Shown: piece after piece, positions 14,928 through 23,986 of the stretch
Layout of the letters: each line of letters opens with the position of its first letter
How positions within the stretch are numbered: position 1 is the first letter of the stretch
Source: Pandoraea pulmonicola
Lineage (GTDB): Bacteria > Pseudomonadota > Gammaproteobacteria > Burkholderiales > Burkholderiaceae
Direction of reading: 5' to 3'
Assembly: GCF_000815105.2 (NCBI RefSeq)
Contig: NZ_CP010310.2
Location: 1,426,001-1,490,000 of the forward strand
Length of the DNA: 64,000 nucleotides
Program-made: the position numbers and the translations under genes
Notes under the pieces: generated by a model
The model's database searches: none
Told to the model about the DNA's origin: nothing
The model's input: only the letters and a program-made list of their open reading frames with translations

Positions 14928-15875
14928 ATGGGTGCGATGCACGAAGTCGCGCAGGCCAACGGCGCGCGCATGGATCATCTGGACTGGCTCGAGGCCGAAT
15001 CGATGTACATCCTGCGCGAGGTGGTGGCCGAGTGCCGCAAGCCGGCGCTGCTGTTCTCGGGCGGCAAGGATTCGGTCGTGGTGCTGCACCTGGCGCTCAA
15101 GGCGTTCGGCCTCGGCCCGAATCGCAAGACCGTGCTGCCGTTCCCGCTCGTTCACATCGACACCGGCCACAACTATCCGGAAGTGATCGAGTTCCGCGAC
15201 CGCCACGCCAAGGCGCTCGGCGCGGAACTGGTCGTCGGCCATGTGGAAGATTCGATCCAGCGCGGCACGGTGCGTCTGCGCCGCGAGAACGACTCGCGCA
15301 ACGCGGCGCAGGCCGTGACGCTCCTCGAGACGATCGCCGAACACGGTTTCGACGCGATGATCGGTGGCGCGCGCCGCGACGAGGAGAAGGCGCGTGCCAA
15401 GGAGCGCATCTTCTCGTTTCGCGACGAATTCGGTCAATGGGATCCGAAGGCCCAGCGCCCGGAACTGTGGCACCTGTTCAACGCGCGTCTGCACAACGGC
15501 GAGCACCTGCGCGTATTCCCGATTTCGAACTGGACCGAACTCGACGTGTGGCAGTACATCGCCCGCGAGAAGCTCGATCTGCCGTCGATCTACTATGCGC
15601 ACCAGCGCGAGATCGTGCGCCGCAACGGCCTGCTCGTGCCGGTCACACCGCTCACTCCGAAGCAGGACGGCGAGTCGAGCGAGTACGCGTCGGTGCGCTT
15701 TCGCACGGTCGGCGACATCAGCTGCACGTGCCCGGTGGCCAGCGTCGCCGCCAGCCCGGTGGAGATCATTGCCGAGACGGCCGTGACCGACATTACGGAG
15801 CGTGGCGCCACCCGCATGGACGATCAGGCGTCCGAGGCGGCGATGGAGCAGCGCAAGAAGCAGGGGTACTTCTGA
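14928..15875 (+). CDS. cysD: Sulfate adenylyltransferase subunit 2
   Basis: 315 residues, complete. The PP-loop SGGKDS at residues 44-49 binds ATP; HIDTGHNYPEVIEFRD and GGARRDEEKARAKER are the conserved substrate and subunit segments. With CysN it makes APS from sulfate and ATP. The 129-base gap after cysH has no hairpin I can defend, so the cluster is likely one transcript. Confidence 0.95.
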   Translation: MGAMHEVAQANGARMDHLDWLEAESMYILREVVAECRKPALLFSGGKDSVVVLHLALKAFGLGPNRKTVLPFPLVHIDTGHNYPEVIEFRDRHAKALGAELVVGHVEDSIQRGTVRLRRENDSRNAAQAVTLLETIAEHGFDAMIGGARRDEEKARAKERIFSFRDEFGQWDPKAQRPELWHLFNARLHNGEHLRVFPISNWTELDVWQYIAREKLDLPSIYYAHQREIVRRNGLLVPVTPLTPKQDGESSEYASVRFRTVGDISCTCPVASVAASPVEIIAETAVTDITERGATRMDDQASEAAMEQRKKQGYF

Positions 15876-15975
15876 AGCCGCGACGCATCGCCTTCATCCC
15901 TACGTTCAGAAACACCGGTCCGACGGGCGCGCCGCATCACCGCGCCGGGGGCCTCGCAATCGAGTGGAATAGATC

Positions 15976-17277
15976 ATGAGCCTCACCCCGCATCAGGAAG
16001 ACCTCGGCGTGCTGCGTTTCATCACGGCGGGCAGCGTCGACGACGGCAAGAGCACGCTGATCGGCCGCCTGCTGTACGACAGCAAGTCGGTGCTGACCGA
16101 CCAGCTCTCCGCGCTCGCGCGCGCCAAGCACAAGCGCACGGCCGGCGAAGACATCGACTTCTCCTTGCTGACGGACGGTCTCGAAGCCGAGCGCGAGCAG
16201 GGCATCACCATCGACGTCGCCTATCGTTATTTCACGACCGCGCGCCGCAAGTTCATCATCGCCGACACGCCGGGGCACGAGCAGTACACGCGCAACATGG
16301 TCACGGGCGCCTCGACGGCGCACGCGGCGATCATTCTTGTCGATGCCACGCGCGTGACCGAAGTCGACGGCCGCACCGAATTGCTCGCGCAGACGAAGCG
16401 CCATAGCGCGATCGTGAAGCTGCTCGGCCTGCAACACGTGATCGTCGCCATCAACAAGATGGACCTGGTCGACTACAGTGAGGCGACGTTCGACGCCATT
16501 CGTGCCGCCTACCTGGAGCTGGCACACCGCCTGGGTCTGGAAGACGTGCGTTTCGTGCCGGTCTCGGCGCTCAAGGGCGACAACATCGTGTACGCCAGCG
16601 AGCGCATGCCCTGGTACCAGGACGAGCCGCTGCTCGACATGCTCGAATCGCTGCCCGTGGCGCAGTCGGGAGGCGAGCTGCGTTTCCCGGTGCAACTGGT
16701 GGCGCGTCAGGACGGCTCGCATGCCGACGACTTCCGTGGCTACATGGGCCGGGTCGAGTCGGGCACGGTGCGTGTGGGCCAGGCGCTGCGCGTGCTGCCG
16801 GCCGGGCGCACCGCGACCGTGGCCGAGATCGTCGGCCCGCGCGGGCTGCTCGAGGAAGCGTTCGCCGGACAGTGCGTGACGATCCGGCTGGCGGAAGATG
16901 TCGATGTGTCGCGCGGCGACACGTTCGTGACGGCGGAGTCGGCACTGGCGCCGTCGCGCAAGCTGTCCGCCGACGTCTGCTGGTTCGACGAGGACGCCCT
17001 CGCACCGCAGCGCAAGTACTTGCTCAAGCAGGCGACGAGCACGGTGTACGTCAAGGTGGGCAGCGTCGATACGGTGCTCGACGTGAGCACGCTGTCGCAC
17101 GGCACGGACAAGACGACGCTCGCCATGAACGACATCGGACGCGTGCAGCTGAGTCTGCAAAAGCCGGTCGCCGCCGACACGTATGACGCCAACCCGGCCA
17201 CGGGCGCGTTCGTGCTCATCGACGAAGCGACGCACCACACCGTGGCCGCCGGCATGATCCGCTCGCTCGCGGCGTAA
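15976..17277 (+). CDS. cysN: Sulfate adenylyltransferase subunit 1 (GTPase)
   Basis: 433 residues. An EF-Tu-like GTPase with GSVDDGKS P-loop (residues 19-26), DTPGHEQ (97-103) and NKMD (160-163), then two beta-barrel domains. GTP hydrolysis drives APS formation by CysD. It ends where CysN alone should end, so it is not a CysN-CysC fusion; this agrees with the APS-reductase type CysH in the same cluster. Confidence 0.95.
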   Translation: MSLTPHQEDLGVLRFITAGSVDDGKSTLIGRLLYDSKSVLTDQLSALARAKHKRTAGEDIDFSLLTDGLEAEREQGITIDVAYRYFTTARRKFIIADTPGHEQYTRNMVTGASTAHAAIILVDATRVTEVDGRTELLAQTKRHSAIVKLLGLQHVIVAINKMDLVDYSEATFDAIRAAYLELAHRLGLEDVRFVPVSALKGDNIVYASERMPWYQDEPLLDMLESLPVAQSGGELRFPVQLVARQDGSHADDFRGYMGRVESGTVRVGQALRVLPAGRTATVAEIVGPRGLLEEAFAGQCVTIRLAEDVDVSRGDTFVTAESALAPSRKLSADVCWFDEDALAPQRKYLLKQATSTVYVKVGSVDTVLDVSTLSHGTDKTTLAMNDIGRVQLSLQKPVAADTYDANPATGAFVLIDEATHHTVAAGMIRSLAA

Positions 17278-17371
17278 TCGCGCTCTTCGCACACACCGCT
17301 ATTTCCCGCAATTCCGGACGCACGGCTCCCGCGGAGGGGCTGGTGTCCATCCCCTCGAGAACGGCCGCATC

Positions 17372-18163
17372 ATGACGACGACGCATTCGAAATCCGCTTC
17401 GGCACCCGGCAAGGTGTACCTGGTTGGCGCCGGCCCCGGGGCGGCCGATCTGATCACGGTGCGCGGCGCGCGTCTGCTCGCCGCGGCGGATGTCGTGCTG
17501 CACGACGCCCTGGTCGAGCCCGAGATGCTCGCGCTTTGCCCGCAGGCAAAGCGCGTCGCGGTCGGCAAGCGTTGCGGCAGGCATTCGAGCGCGCAACACT
17601 TCATCAACAAGCAACTGATCGATCACGCCCGCACGTACGCGTTGGTGGTGCGTCTGAAGGGCGGCGATCCGATGCTGTTCGGGCGTGCCGACGAAGAACT
17701 GCGCGCGCTCGAAGACGCCGGCATCGACGTCGAAGTGGTCCCCGGTATCACGGCGGCGCTGGCCAGCGCGGCGGCGCTCGGGCGCTCGCTGACGCTGCGC
17801 GGCGTGGCGCGCAGTGTGGCCTTCGCCACGCAAAGCCGTGCACCCGAATCGGCCGAGATCACGGCGCAGGCGTCGGCGGACTCACTCGTTTATTACATGG
17901 GACGCGACGCGGCGCAACGCATCGCGGGCGAGTTGATCGATGCCGGCAAGCCGGCGAGCACGCCCGTGGCGATCGTGGAAGCCGCGACGACGACGCGCGA
18001 GCGCCGTGCGCTGCTGTCGCTGGGAGAATTGCGCGATGGCGTCGCCTCGTCATGGTTCGATGCCGCGCAGCCGAGCGTACTGCTCATCGGTGAAGTGTTT
18101 GCAGGCGCCGACGCGCAACTCATCTCACAGCTCTCGGAGCAGGCCACGCGCGAGGCAGCTTGA
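17372..18163 (+). CDS. cobA: Uroporphyrinogen-III C-methyltransferase
   Basis: 263 residues, the SUMT domain alone rather than the three-domain CysG. Motifs: VYLVGAGPGAADLIT (SAM-binding start), GKRCGRHS, VVRLKGGDPMLFGR and the late VVPGITAALASAAALG. It methylates uroporphyrinogen III to precorrin-2, the first step to siroheme, the cofactor of sulfite reductase. This explains its place behind cysN. It is convergent with the CbiX-like chelatase at 18260. Confidence 0.92.
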   Translation: MTTTHSKSASAPGKVYLVGAGPGAADLITVRGARLLAAADVVLHDALVEPEMLALCPQAKRVAVGKRCGRHSSAQHFINKQLIDHARTYALVVRLKGGDPMLFGRADEELRALEDAGIDVEVVPGITAALASAAALGRSLTLRGVARSVAFATQSRAPESAEITAQASADSLVYYMGRDAAQRIAGELIDAGKPASTPVAIVEAATTTRERRALLSLGELRDGVASSWFDAAQPSVLLIGEVFAGADAQLISQLSEQATREAA

Positions 18164-18259
18164 GCGGGGGCTGAACGGGCGAGCTGAACGGTGCGCCGAT
18201 TTGACGGCCTGTGTCGCGTCGGCTCGGCCGAATGCCGGAGATCTGCCGCGGCGCAGCGC

Positions 18260-18640
18260 TCAGGTGCGATCGAGCTCGCTGGCGCAGAAGGCGGCGAGGG
18301 CTTGCAGCACCGAATCGTCCTCCCCTGCGGGGACGCTCACACGCAGGGTCAAGCCGGGGTGGGCCTGACGGCACGCATCGACGAGGACCGGCAGGTCGCG
18401 CCGCACGTGCCCGCCCTGGCCGAGGAACACCGGCACCACGGTGACGGCGCGGCAGCCCTCGGCGGCGAGCTCGGCGACGGCGTCGCCCAGACTCGGTGTC
18501 ATCAATTCCAGATAGGCGAGACGCACGGCGGCGTCCGGGCGCTGCGCACGCAACGTCTCGCGCAGTCGCTCGAACGGCTCGGCCCAACGCGGATCGCGTG
18601 AGCCGTGGGCGAAGAGGACGATGCCGGACGGGCCGTTCAT
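18260..18640 (-). CDS. CbiX/SirB-like sirohydrochlorin chelatase
   Basis: 126 residues, the single-domain CbiX length. HGSRDPRW near the N-terminus holds the metal-ligand histidine; VVPVFLGQGGHVRRDLP holds the second histidine region. It would insert iron (or cobalt) into sirohydrochlorin, following on from cobA. It is read with lptF-lptG on the minus strand, starting 10 bases after lptG ends, but faces cobA, so the siroheme steps are on opposite strands. Confidence 0.87.
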   Translation of the reverse strand: MNGPSGIVLFAHGSRDPRWAEPFERLRETLRAQRPDAAVRLAYLELMTPSLGDAVAELAAEGCRAVTVVPVFLGQGGHVRRDLPVLVDACRQAHPGLTLRVSVPAGEDDSVLQALAAFCASELDRT

Positions 18641-18650
18641 GTGCGCGTGC

Positions 18651-19790
18651 TCAATGCTTGTCCACCCAGCGCAACGCCGCGATGGCGAGCACCAGATAGA
18701 GCAGGGATGGCAATGCGGCGGTGAACCATGCCGGCCAGGTATTGAGCAACCCCAGGTGCGAGAACAGGTTGTTGAGCAACTGGAAGCTCATGCCGAGCAT
18801 GATGCCGCCGAACACCTTCAGACCGATCGCGCCGGCGCGCGCATGCAGGTAGGCGAACGGCAGTGCCAGCGCCATCATCACGAAGACGGCAAACGGGTAC
18901 AGCAGCTTTTGCCAGAGCGCGAGGCTGTAGCGATCCGTGTTCTGCTGGTTTTCCTTCAAATGCCCGATGTACTGGTACAGGCTACCGATGGCCATGTTGT
19001 CCGGCGAGACCATCAGCACGGACAGGATCTGCGGCGTGAGCTCGGAGCGCATCTGCACCGTGTCGATGTGCACCTGCTTGCTCTGCACCAGCGCGCGCAG
19101 CGGATCGGTGCTGGAGGTGGCGTCGTCGGCGGCGGTGAAGACCGTCTCCGATACGTCGGTGAGCTTCCAGTAGTTGGGCGGCTGGAATTGCCCCTTCTTC
19201 GCCAGGCGAACGCTGTCCAGGCGCAACGCCGCATCGAACTCGTAGATGCGCACGTCGGCAATGGTGTTGTCGGGATTGAGCGTGCCGACGTTGATGAAAC
19301 GCGTGATGCGCGAACCGTTCTGGTCGACGGTGTCCTTGACCCATACGCCCGAGCGGAACCCCGCCGAGACCGAACTGCCCAGCGCTTCGAGACGGATCTT
19401 CTGGGCGAGCTGTTCGGCATTGGGCGCCACGTACTCGCCGATGACGAACGTGATCATCACGATGGGGAAGCCGATCTTGAGCAGCGAGCGCAGCGCCTGC
19501 CCGGTCGACAGACCCGAGACGCGAAAGATCGTGAACTCCGAGTTGCCGGCCAGTTGCGCGCAAACGTAGATGGCGGCAATGAGCGACGCGACCGGGATGA
19601 TTTCGTACATGCGCTGCGGCGCGAACAGTAGCACATAGGCGAGCGCATGCTGGAAGCGGTAGCCGCCGCGTCCCACGTCGCCCAGTTCGCTCACCAGGTC
19701 GAAGAAGACGAACAGGCCCACGAACGCGAGCAGCACGAACAGGAACGCCAGATAGATCTGGCGCGCAAAGTACTTCTCGTAGACGCGCAT
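18651..19790 (-). CDS. lptG: LptG, LPS export permease
   Basis: 379 residues from the ATG at 19790 (MRVYEKYFARQIYLAFLFVL). Three N-terminal membrane helices, a periplasmic beta-jellyroll and three C-terminal helices, as in all LptF/LptG. With LptF and the LptB ATPase it lifts LPS from the inner membrane to the Lpt bridge. The start overlaps the lptF stop (TGATG on the minus strand), showing translational coupling. Confidence 0.94.
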   Translation of the reverse strand: MRVYEKYFARQIYLAFLFVLLAFVGLFVFFDLVSELGDVGRGGYRFQHALAYVLLFAPQRMYEIIPVASLIAAIYVCAQLAGNSEFTIFRVSGLSTGQALRSLLKIGFPIVMITFVIGEYVAPNAEQLAQKIRLEALGSSVSAGFRSGVWVKDTVDQNGSRITRFINVGTLNPDNTIADVRIYEFDAALRLDSVRLAKKGQFQPPNYWKLTDVSETVFTAADDATSSTDPLRALVQSKQVHIDTVQMRSELTPQILSVLMVSPDNMAIGSLYQYIGHLKENQQNTDRYSLALWQKLLYPFAVFVMMALALPFAYLHARAGAIGLKVFGGIMLGMSFQLLNNLFSHLGLLNTWPAWFTAALPSLLYLVLAIAALRWVDKH

Positions 19791-20917
19791 CAGCGAACGC
19801 CTCCCGATGCACGCACCGCCGTATTCGTCGAATTGCGGCGTCGGCCGAACAGACCGCGGAAGCGCACCCGGCGCAAGTAGAGCAGCACGATGACGCACAG
19901 CGCCAGCGCGTGCAGCAGCCATATGCCGATGGCCAGCGGCAGGCGCTCCTGCGCCACATAAGCCTGCGACAGACTCAGCAAGTTGGTGTAACCGAGGTAG
20001 ATGAGCACGGCCATGACGAGGTTGATCGTGCGACCGTGACGGGGGTTCTGGTAGGCGAGCGGCACGGCCAGCAGCACCAGCGAGAGCGCGAGCAGCGGCA
20101 GGCCGACGCGCCAGACGATTTCACCGCGGAAGATCGGGTTCTGGATCTCGCGCAGCAGGCGCATGGTGGGCACGCCCTTGGTCGGTGTGTTGTCGACCGG
20201 GGCGGTGGCCGGGTTGTCGATCTTCACACCGTAGCGCTCGAATTCCATCACGCGGTAGTCGGGCTGGCCCGGCAGGCCGTCATAGCGGCGACCCTTCTCC
20301 AGCACGATATAGCGGTTGCCGTCCTTGGCCACTTCGATATGGCCGTCCTTGGAGACGATCACGTTGACCTTGCCGTTCTCGGTGCCGGAGACGAAGACGT
20401 TGTGCACCTTGGTCGCGTCGGCCGATACCGTCTCGACGAAGAACACGCGATGGCTCGACGCGCTCTCACGGAACTGGCCCGGCGAAATCATGGAGACGTC
20501 GTCGCGCTGGGCGAAGCGGGTCTCGAGCGCGGAGATCTGCTGGTTGGCCCAGGGCCAGGCGACGAGCGCACAGAACGTGACGACGGCGAGATACGGCGCG
20601 GCGAAACGCAGCACCGGCTTGATGAAGTCGGTAATCGACAGCCCCGAGGCAAACCACACGACCATTTCGGAGTCGCGGTACCAGCGGGTCAGGACGAACA
20701 GGATCGAGACGAACAGCGTCACGATCAGAATCACGGCGAGGTAGCCGATCACGGCCAGGCCGATGAGCACGAGCACGTCGCGCGGATCGGCTCTCCCCGA
20801 CGCGGCGAACCCCAGGATGCGGATCATCATGGTGGTGAGCATGACGGTGATCAGCACCATGAAGACGGCCCCGGCGGTGTAGTTCAGCTCGCGCTGCAGG
20901 GAACGCTGAAAAATCAT
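19790..20917 (-). CDS. lptF: LptF, LPS export permease
   Basis: 375 residues starting MIFQRSLQRELNYTAGAVFM, the usual LptF opening. It has the same six-helix plus jellyroll layout as LptG; residues about 120-260 are periplasmic. First gene of the lptF-lptG-cbiX transcript, divergent from pepA across about 90 bases, an arrangement widespread in Gram-negatives. Confidence 0.94.
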   Translation of the reverse strand: MIFQRSLQRELNYTAGAVFMVLITVMLTTMMIRILGFAASGRADPRDVLVLIGLAVIGYLAVILIVTLFVSILFVLTRWYRDSEMVVWFASGLSITDFIKPVLRFAAPYLAVVTFCALVAWPWANQQISALETRFAQRDDVSMISPGQFRESASSHRVFFVETVSADATKVHNVFVSGTENGKVNVIVSKDGHIEVAKDGNRYIVLEKGRRYDGLPGQPDYRVMEFERYGVKIDNPATAPVDNTPTKGVPTMRLLREIQNPIFRGEIVWRVGLPLLALSLVLLAVPLAYQNPRHGRTINLVMAVLIYLGYTNLLSLSQAYVAQERLPLAIGIWLLHALALCVIVLLYLRRVRFRGLFGRRRNSTNTAVRASGGVR

Positions 20918-21009
20918 GTGATGACGATTGGGGTGCTCTCGCGGTTGGGCGAGCGCAGAAAAAAAGCGGATAATTGCGGCTCGTACGAATTTTACCCGAG
21001 GAAAGCGCG

Positions 21010-22521
21010 ATGGACTTTAGCACAAAAGCCTTCGATTCGACCAAGGCAGGCCAGGCCGGTCTTGCCAACGCAAAGACCGAGTGTCTGGTGGTCGGTGTGT
21101 TCGAGCAGCAGCCGCTCGCCGGTCTTGCCAAGGCACTCGACGCGGCGAGCAAGGGCCTGCTCGCACGCATGGTCAAGCGCGGCGAACTCGATGGCAAGCT
21201 CGGCAGCACGCTCATGCTGCACGAGGTCGCCGGCTGGAGCCCGGCGCGTGTGCTGTTCGTCGGTCTGGGCCGTGAGGATCAGCTCACGCAGAAGGGCTTC
21301 AACGAAGCCACGCGCGCCGCCGTGCGCGCCGTGCTCGCCTCGCGCGCCGCGGACGTCCTCTGGACGCTGCCGCAGGCGCAGGTCGCCAAGCAGGACACCG
21401 CCTGGGCCGTGCGCGCCTCGGTGCTCGCCCTGCGCGACGCCACCTACCGTTTCACGCAGATGAAGAGCAAGGTCGAGCCGGCCAACACGGCGCTGCGCAA
21501 GGTCGTCTTCGCCGTCGCGCCCGAGGATCTCAAGGGCGCCCGTCTCGCCGCCAGGCATGGCGACGCCATCGCCAACGGCATGGCGCTCACCAAGGACCTG
21601 GGCAACCTGCCGGGCAACGTCTGCACTCCCACCTATCTGGCCGACACGGCCCGCAAGCTCGCGCGCGAATTCAAGTTCAAGGCCGAGATCCTCGGGCCCA
21701 AGCAGATCGAGGCGCTCAAGATGGGGTCGTTCCTGTCAGTCGCCCGTGGCTCGGTCCAGCCGCCGCAGTTCATCGTCCTCAAGTATGAAGGCGGCACGGC
21801 CAAGCAGGCCCCGATCGTGCTGGTCGGCAAGGGCGTGACGTTCGACTCGGGCGGCATCTCGCTCAAGCCGGGCGAGGGCATGGACGAGATGAAGTACGAC
21901 ATGTGTGGCGCCGGGTCGGTACTCGGCACGATCCGCGCCGTCGCGGAGATGGGCCTCAAGCTCAACGTCATCGCCGTCGTGCCCGCCACGGAGAACATGC
22001 CGAGCGGTCAGGCGACCAAGCCGGGCGACGTGGTCACCAGCATGTCGGGCCAGACCATCGAAGTGCTCAATACCGACGCCGAAGGCCGTCTGATTCTGTG
22101 CGACGCGCTCACCTACGCCGAGCGCTTCAAGCCGGCGGCCGTGATCGACGTGGCCACGCTCACCGGCGCGTGCATCATCGCGCTGGGCCATGTGAACTCG
22201 GGGCTGTTCTCGAAGAGCGATACGCTGGCCGACGAACTGCTGGCCGCCGGACGGGCGACGGGCGACACGGCCTGGCGTCTGCCGGTGGAAGACGAGTATC
22301 AGGAACAGCTCAAGTCGAACTTCGCCGACGTGGCGAACATCGGCGGGCGTCCGGCCGGCAGCGTGACGGCGGCCTGCTTCCTGGCGCGCTTCACCGAGAA
22401 GTACGAATGGGCGCACCTGGACATCGCTGGCACCGCCTGGAAGAGTGGCGCGGCCAAGGGCGCGACGGGCCGTCCGGTGCCGTTGCTCACGCAGTTCCTG
22501 ATCGATCGCGAAGCCCGGTGA
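21010..22521 (+). CDS. pepA: Leucyl aminopeptidase (M17)
   Basis: 503 residues from the ATG at 21010, which has GAGG 8 bases upstream (frame open back to 20974). The C-terminal M17 domain has the two-metal motifs [24 protein letters not shown] and NTDAEGRL, with the catalytic Lys and Arg therein. It removes N-terminal residues from peptides as a hexamer in the cytoplasm; PepA homologues can also bind DNA in cer-type recombination. The stop overlaps the holC start (GTGA). Confidence 0.95.
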   Translation: MDFSTKAFDSTKAGQAGLANAKTECLVVGVFEQQPLAGLAKALDAASKGLLARMVKRGELDGKLGSTLMLHEVAGWSPARVLFVGLGREDQLTQKGFNEATRAAVRAVLASRAADVLWTLPQAQVAKQDTAWAVRASVLALRDATYRFTQMKSKVEPANTALRKVVFAVAPEDLKGARLAARHGDAIANGMALTKDLGNLPGNVCTPTYLADTARKLAREFKFKAEILGPKQIEALKMGSFLSVARGSVQPPQFIVLKYEGGTAKQAPIVLVGKGVTFDSGGISLKPGEGMDEMKYDMCGAGSVLGTIRAVAEMGLKLNVIAVVPATENMPSGQATKPGDVVTSMSGQTIEVLNTDAEGRLILCDALTYAERFKPAAVIDVATLTGACIIALGHVNSGLFSKSDTLADELLAAGRATGDTAWRLPVEDEYQEQLKSNFADVANIGGRPAGSVTAACFLARFTEKYEWAHLDIAGTAWKSGAAKGATGRPVPLLTQFLIDREAR

Positions 22522-22934
22522 CACGCGTCGACTTTCACACCCACGTCGCGAACCGGCTCGATTATGCGTGCCGGTTCGCGCGCAAGGTCTACGGCGCCGG
22601 GCAGACGCTCGTCGTCGTGGGCGAGCCGGATATCCTGCGCGCGTTCGATCAGTCGTTGTGGACGTTCTCGGCGCTGGAGTTCGTGCCGCACTGCTTCGCG
22701 CGTGATCCGCTCGCGCCGCAGACGCCCGTGGTGCTGGCCGCGCCCGACGAGGAAGCGCAGCACCATCAGGTGCTGCTCAATCTGGCCGCGAGCGTGCCCA
22801 CGCACTTCGCGCGCTTCGAGCGCGTGGTGGAGATCATTGGCGACGCGCCCGAGGAATTGTCCGGTGCGCGCGAACGCTACCGTTTCTACCGCGATCGCGG
22901 TTACACCCTGAACAACTACGACCAACGAGGCTGA
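22518..22934 (+). CDS. holC: DNA polymerase III chi subunit
   Basis: 138 residues from a GTG overlapping the pepA stop by four bases. The sequence [20 protein letters not shown] ... [11 protein letters not shown] ... [17 protein letters not shown] is the chi pattern; chi links the clamp loader to SSB. Its placement after pepA is a conserved gamma/betaproteobacterial order. Confidence 0.92.
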   Translation: MTRVDFHTHVANRLDYACRFARKVYGAGQTLVVVGEPDILRAFDQSLWTFSALEFVPHCFARDPLAPQTPVVLAAPDEEAQHHQVLLNLAASVPTHFARFERVVEIIGDAPEELSGARERYRFYRDRGYTLNNYDQRG

Positions 22935-22936
22935 TC

Positions 22937-23287
22937 GTGACCCACGAGCCCGAGCGCACCGATCCCGGCATTCCCACGCTGACCGAAGTGCTCGCGCCCG
23001 GCGACGTCCCGTCTGCGCCAACGACCGCGCCGGCCACCGAGCGTGGCGTGCCGGCCGACGTCGCGGTCTTTGCGGAACGCGTGAGCGCACGGCTCACGCT
23101 GCAACTGGCCGACGAGATCACGACGATGGTCGAGCGCCGTTGTCACGATGCGCTGATCGATCAGACGTCCTGGCTCGTACAACTGATCGGCAAGCAGGTG
23201 GCCGACGCCCTGCAGGCACAACTGCCGGACAGGATCCGGCAGGCGGTCATCGACGAAGTGGCGAAGCAGTCCCGCTCGCAAGGGTAG
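22937..23287 (+). CDS. Hypothetical protein, likely DUF2486-type
   Basis: 116 residues from a GTG two bases after the holC stop. An acidic proline/threonine-rich N-terminus is followed by a helical half (AERVSARLTLQLADEITTMV ... QLPDRIRQAVIDEVAKQS). Short proteins like this follow holC in Burkholderia relatives and are filed as DUF2486, function unknown; I assign the family from memory of that context. No membrane segment. Confidence 0.65.
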   Translation: MTHEPERTDPGIPTLTEVLAPGDVPSAPTTAPATERGVPADVAVFAERVSARLTLQLADEITTMVERRCHDALIDQTSWLVQLIGKQVADALQAQLPDRIRQAVIDEVAKQSRSQG

Positions 23288-23410
23288 GGCGTTCTGGCGT
23301 TCGGGCGATGACGGCGATGACGGCGATCAGGTGCGGGGTCCGGCCGGAGGCGGCCGGCTTGAGGCGGGCGAGAGCGCCGTATGCATCGGTTCAATGCCGT
23401 TCAAGGCAGT

Positions 23411-23782
23411 TCAACGCGTCAACCCGAGGATCCAGTGCGCCAGACGACTTGCCTCGTCCGGCGCCACCTGCGGACTGGCGGGCATCGGAATGTTGCCCCA
23501 CTTGCCACGACTGCCCTCCGCAATGGAGCGCGTGATGCTGTCGGTCGCCTTGGGCTGTCCGGCATAGCGCCTGGCGATATCCCGATACGACGGCGCAAGC
23601 AGCGTGCGGTCCGTCGCATGGCACGTCATGCAGTTCCGCTCCCTGGCCAGTTTCTCGATCGCGCGTGTGTCGGTCGCATCGTTGGCGGAAGGGGGATTCG
23701 TCTGCGCGAACGCAGCGCTTGCCGCGACCATGAGTCCCGCACCGATCATCGCAGTCGCAGACTTGCCGGCAAATTCCTTCAT
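23411..23782 (-). CDS. Class I c-type cytochrome (c551/c552-like), periplasmic
   Basis: 123 residues from the ATG at 23782. Signal peptide ends ASAAFA; one heme motif CMTCH; the distal methionine ligand in NIPMP about 50 residues later; the size fits small soluble electron carriers of the c551 group. Likely passes electrons to a terminal oxidase or peroxidase. It is a single-gene unit facing the holC side genes. Confidence 0.9.
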   Translation of the reverse strand: MKEFAGKSATAMIGAGLMVAASAAFAQTNPPSANDATDTRAIEKLARERNCMTCHATDRTLLAPSYRDIARRYAGQPKATDSITRSIAEGSRGKWGNIPMPASPQVAPDEASRLAHWILGLTR

Positions 23783-23914
23783 TCGAGACCCGTATCCAGA
23801 GAGTGGTGCGTTGGTGTCGGCAGCAATATAGCATTTGTCCGTCGTCTCGCCGACGTTCCCCGGGACGGGCGATTTTCGCCGCCAGTGCAAGGTCGCAAAC
23901 GGGGCGCATGCCCA

Positions 23915-23955
23915 CGAAAAAACGACACGTCTGCCGTACGGACCAGACGTGTCGT
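23915..23955 (-). terminator. Rho-independent terminator after ilvD
   Basis: On the minus strand a perfect 12-bp stem ACGACACGTCTG / CAGACGTGTCGT with a 10-base loop, followed by TTTTTT. It lies 31 bases past the ilvD stop at 23987. Confidence 0.88.
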
Positions 23956-23986
23956 CAGGTGCGGTGCGCGATGCCGCGCGGCCGGG

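Noticed and set aside
13797-15602. 601-codon minus-strand frame across cysH and cysD
   Set aside because: Fully antisense to well-identified genes, biased composition, no ribosome site.
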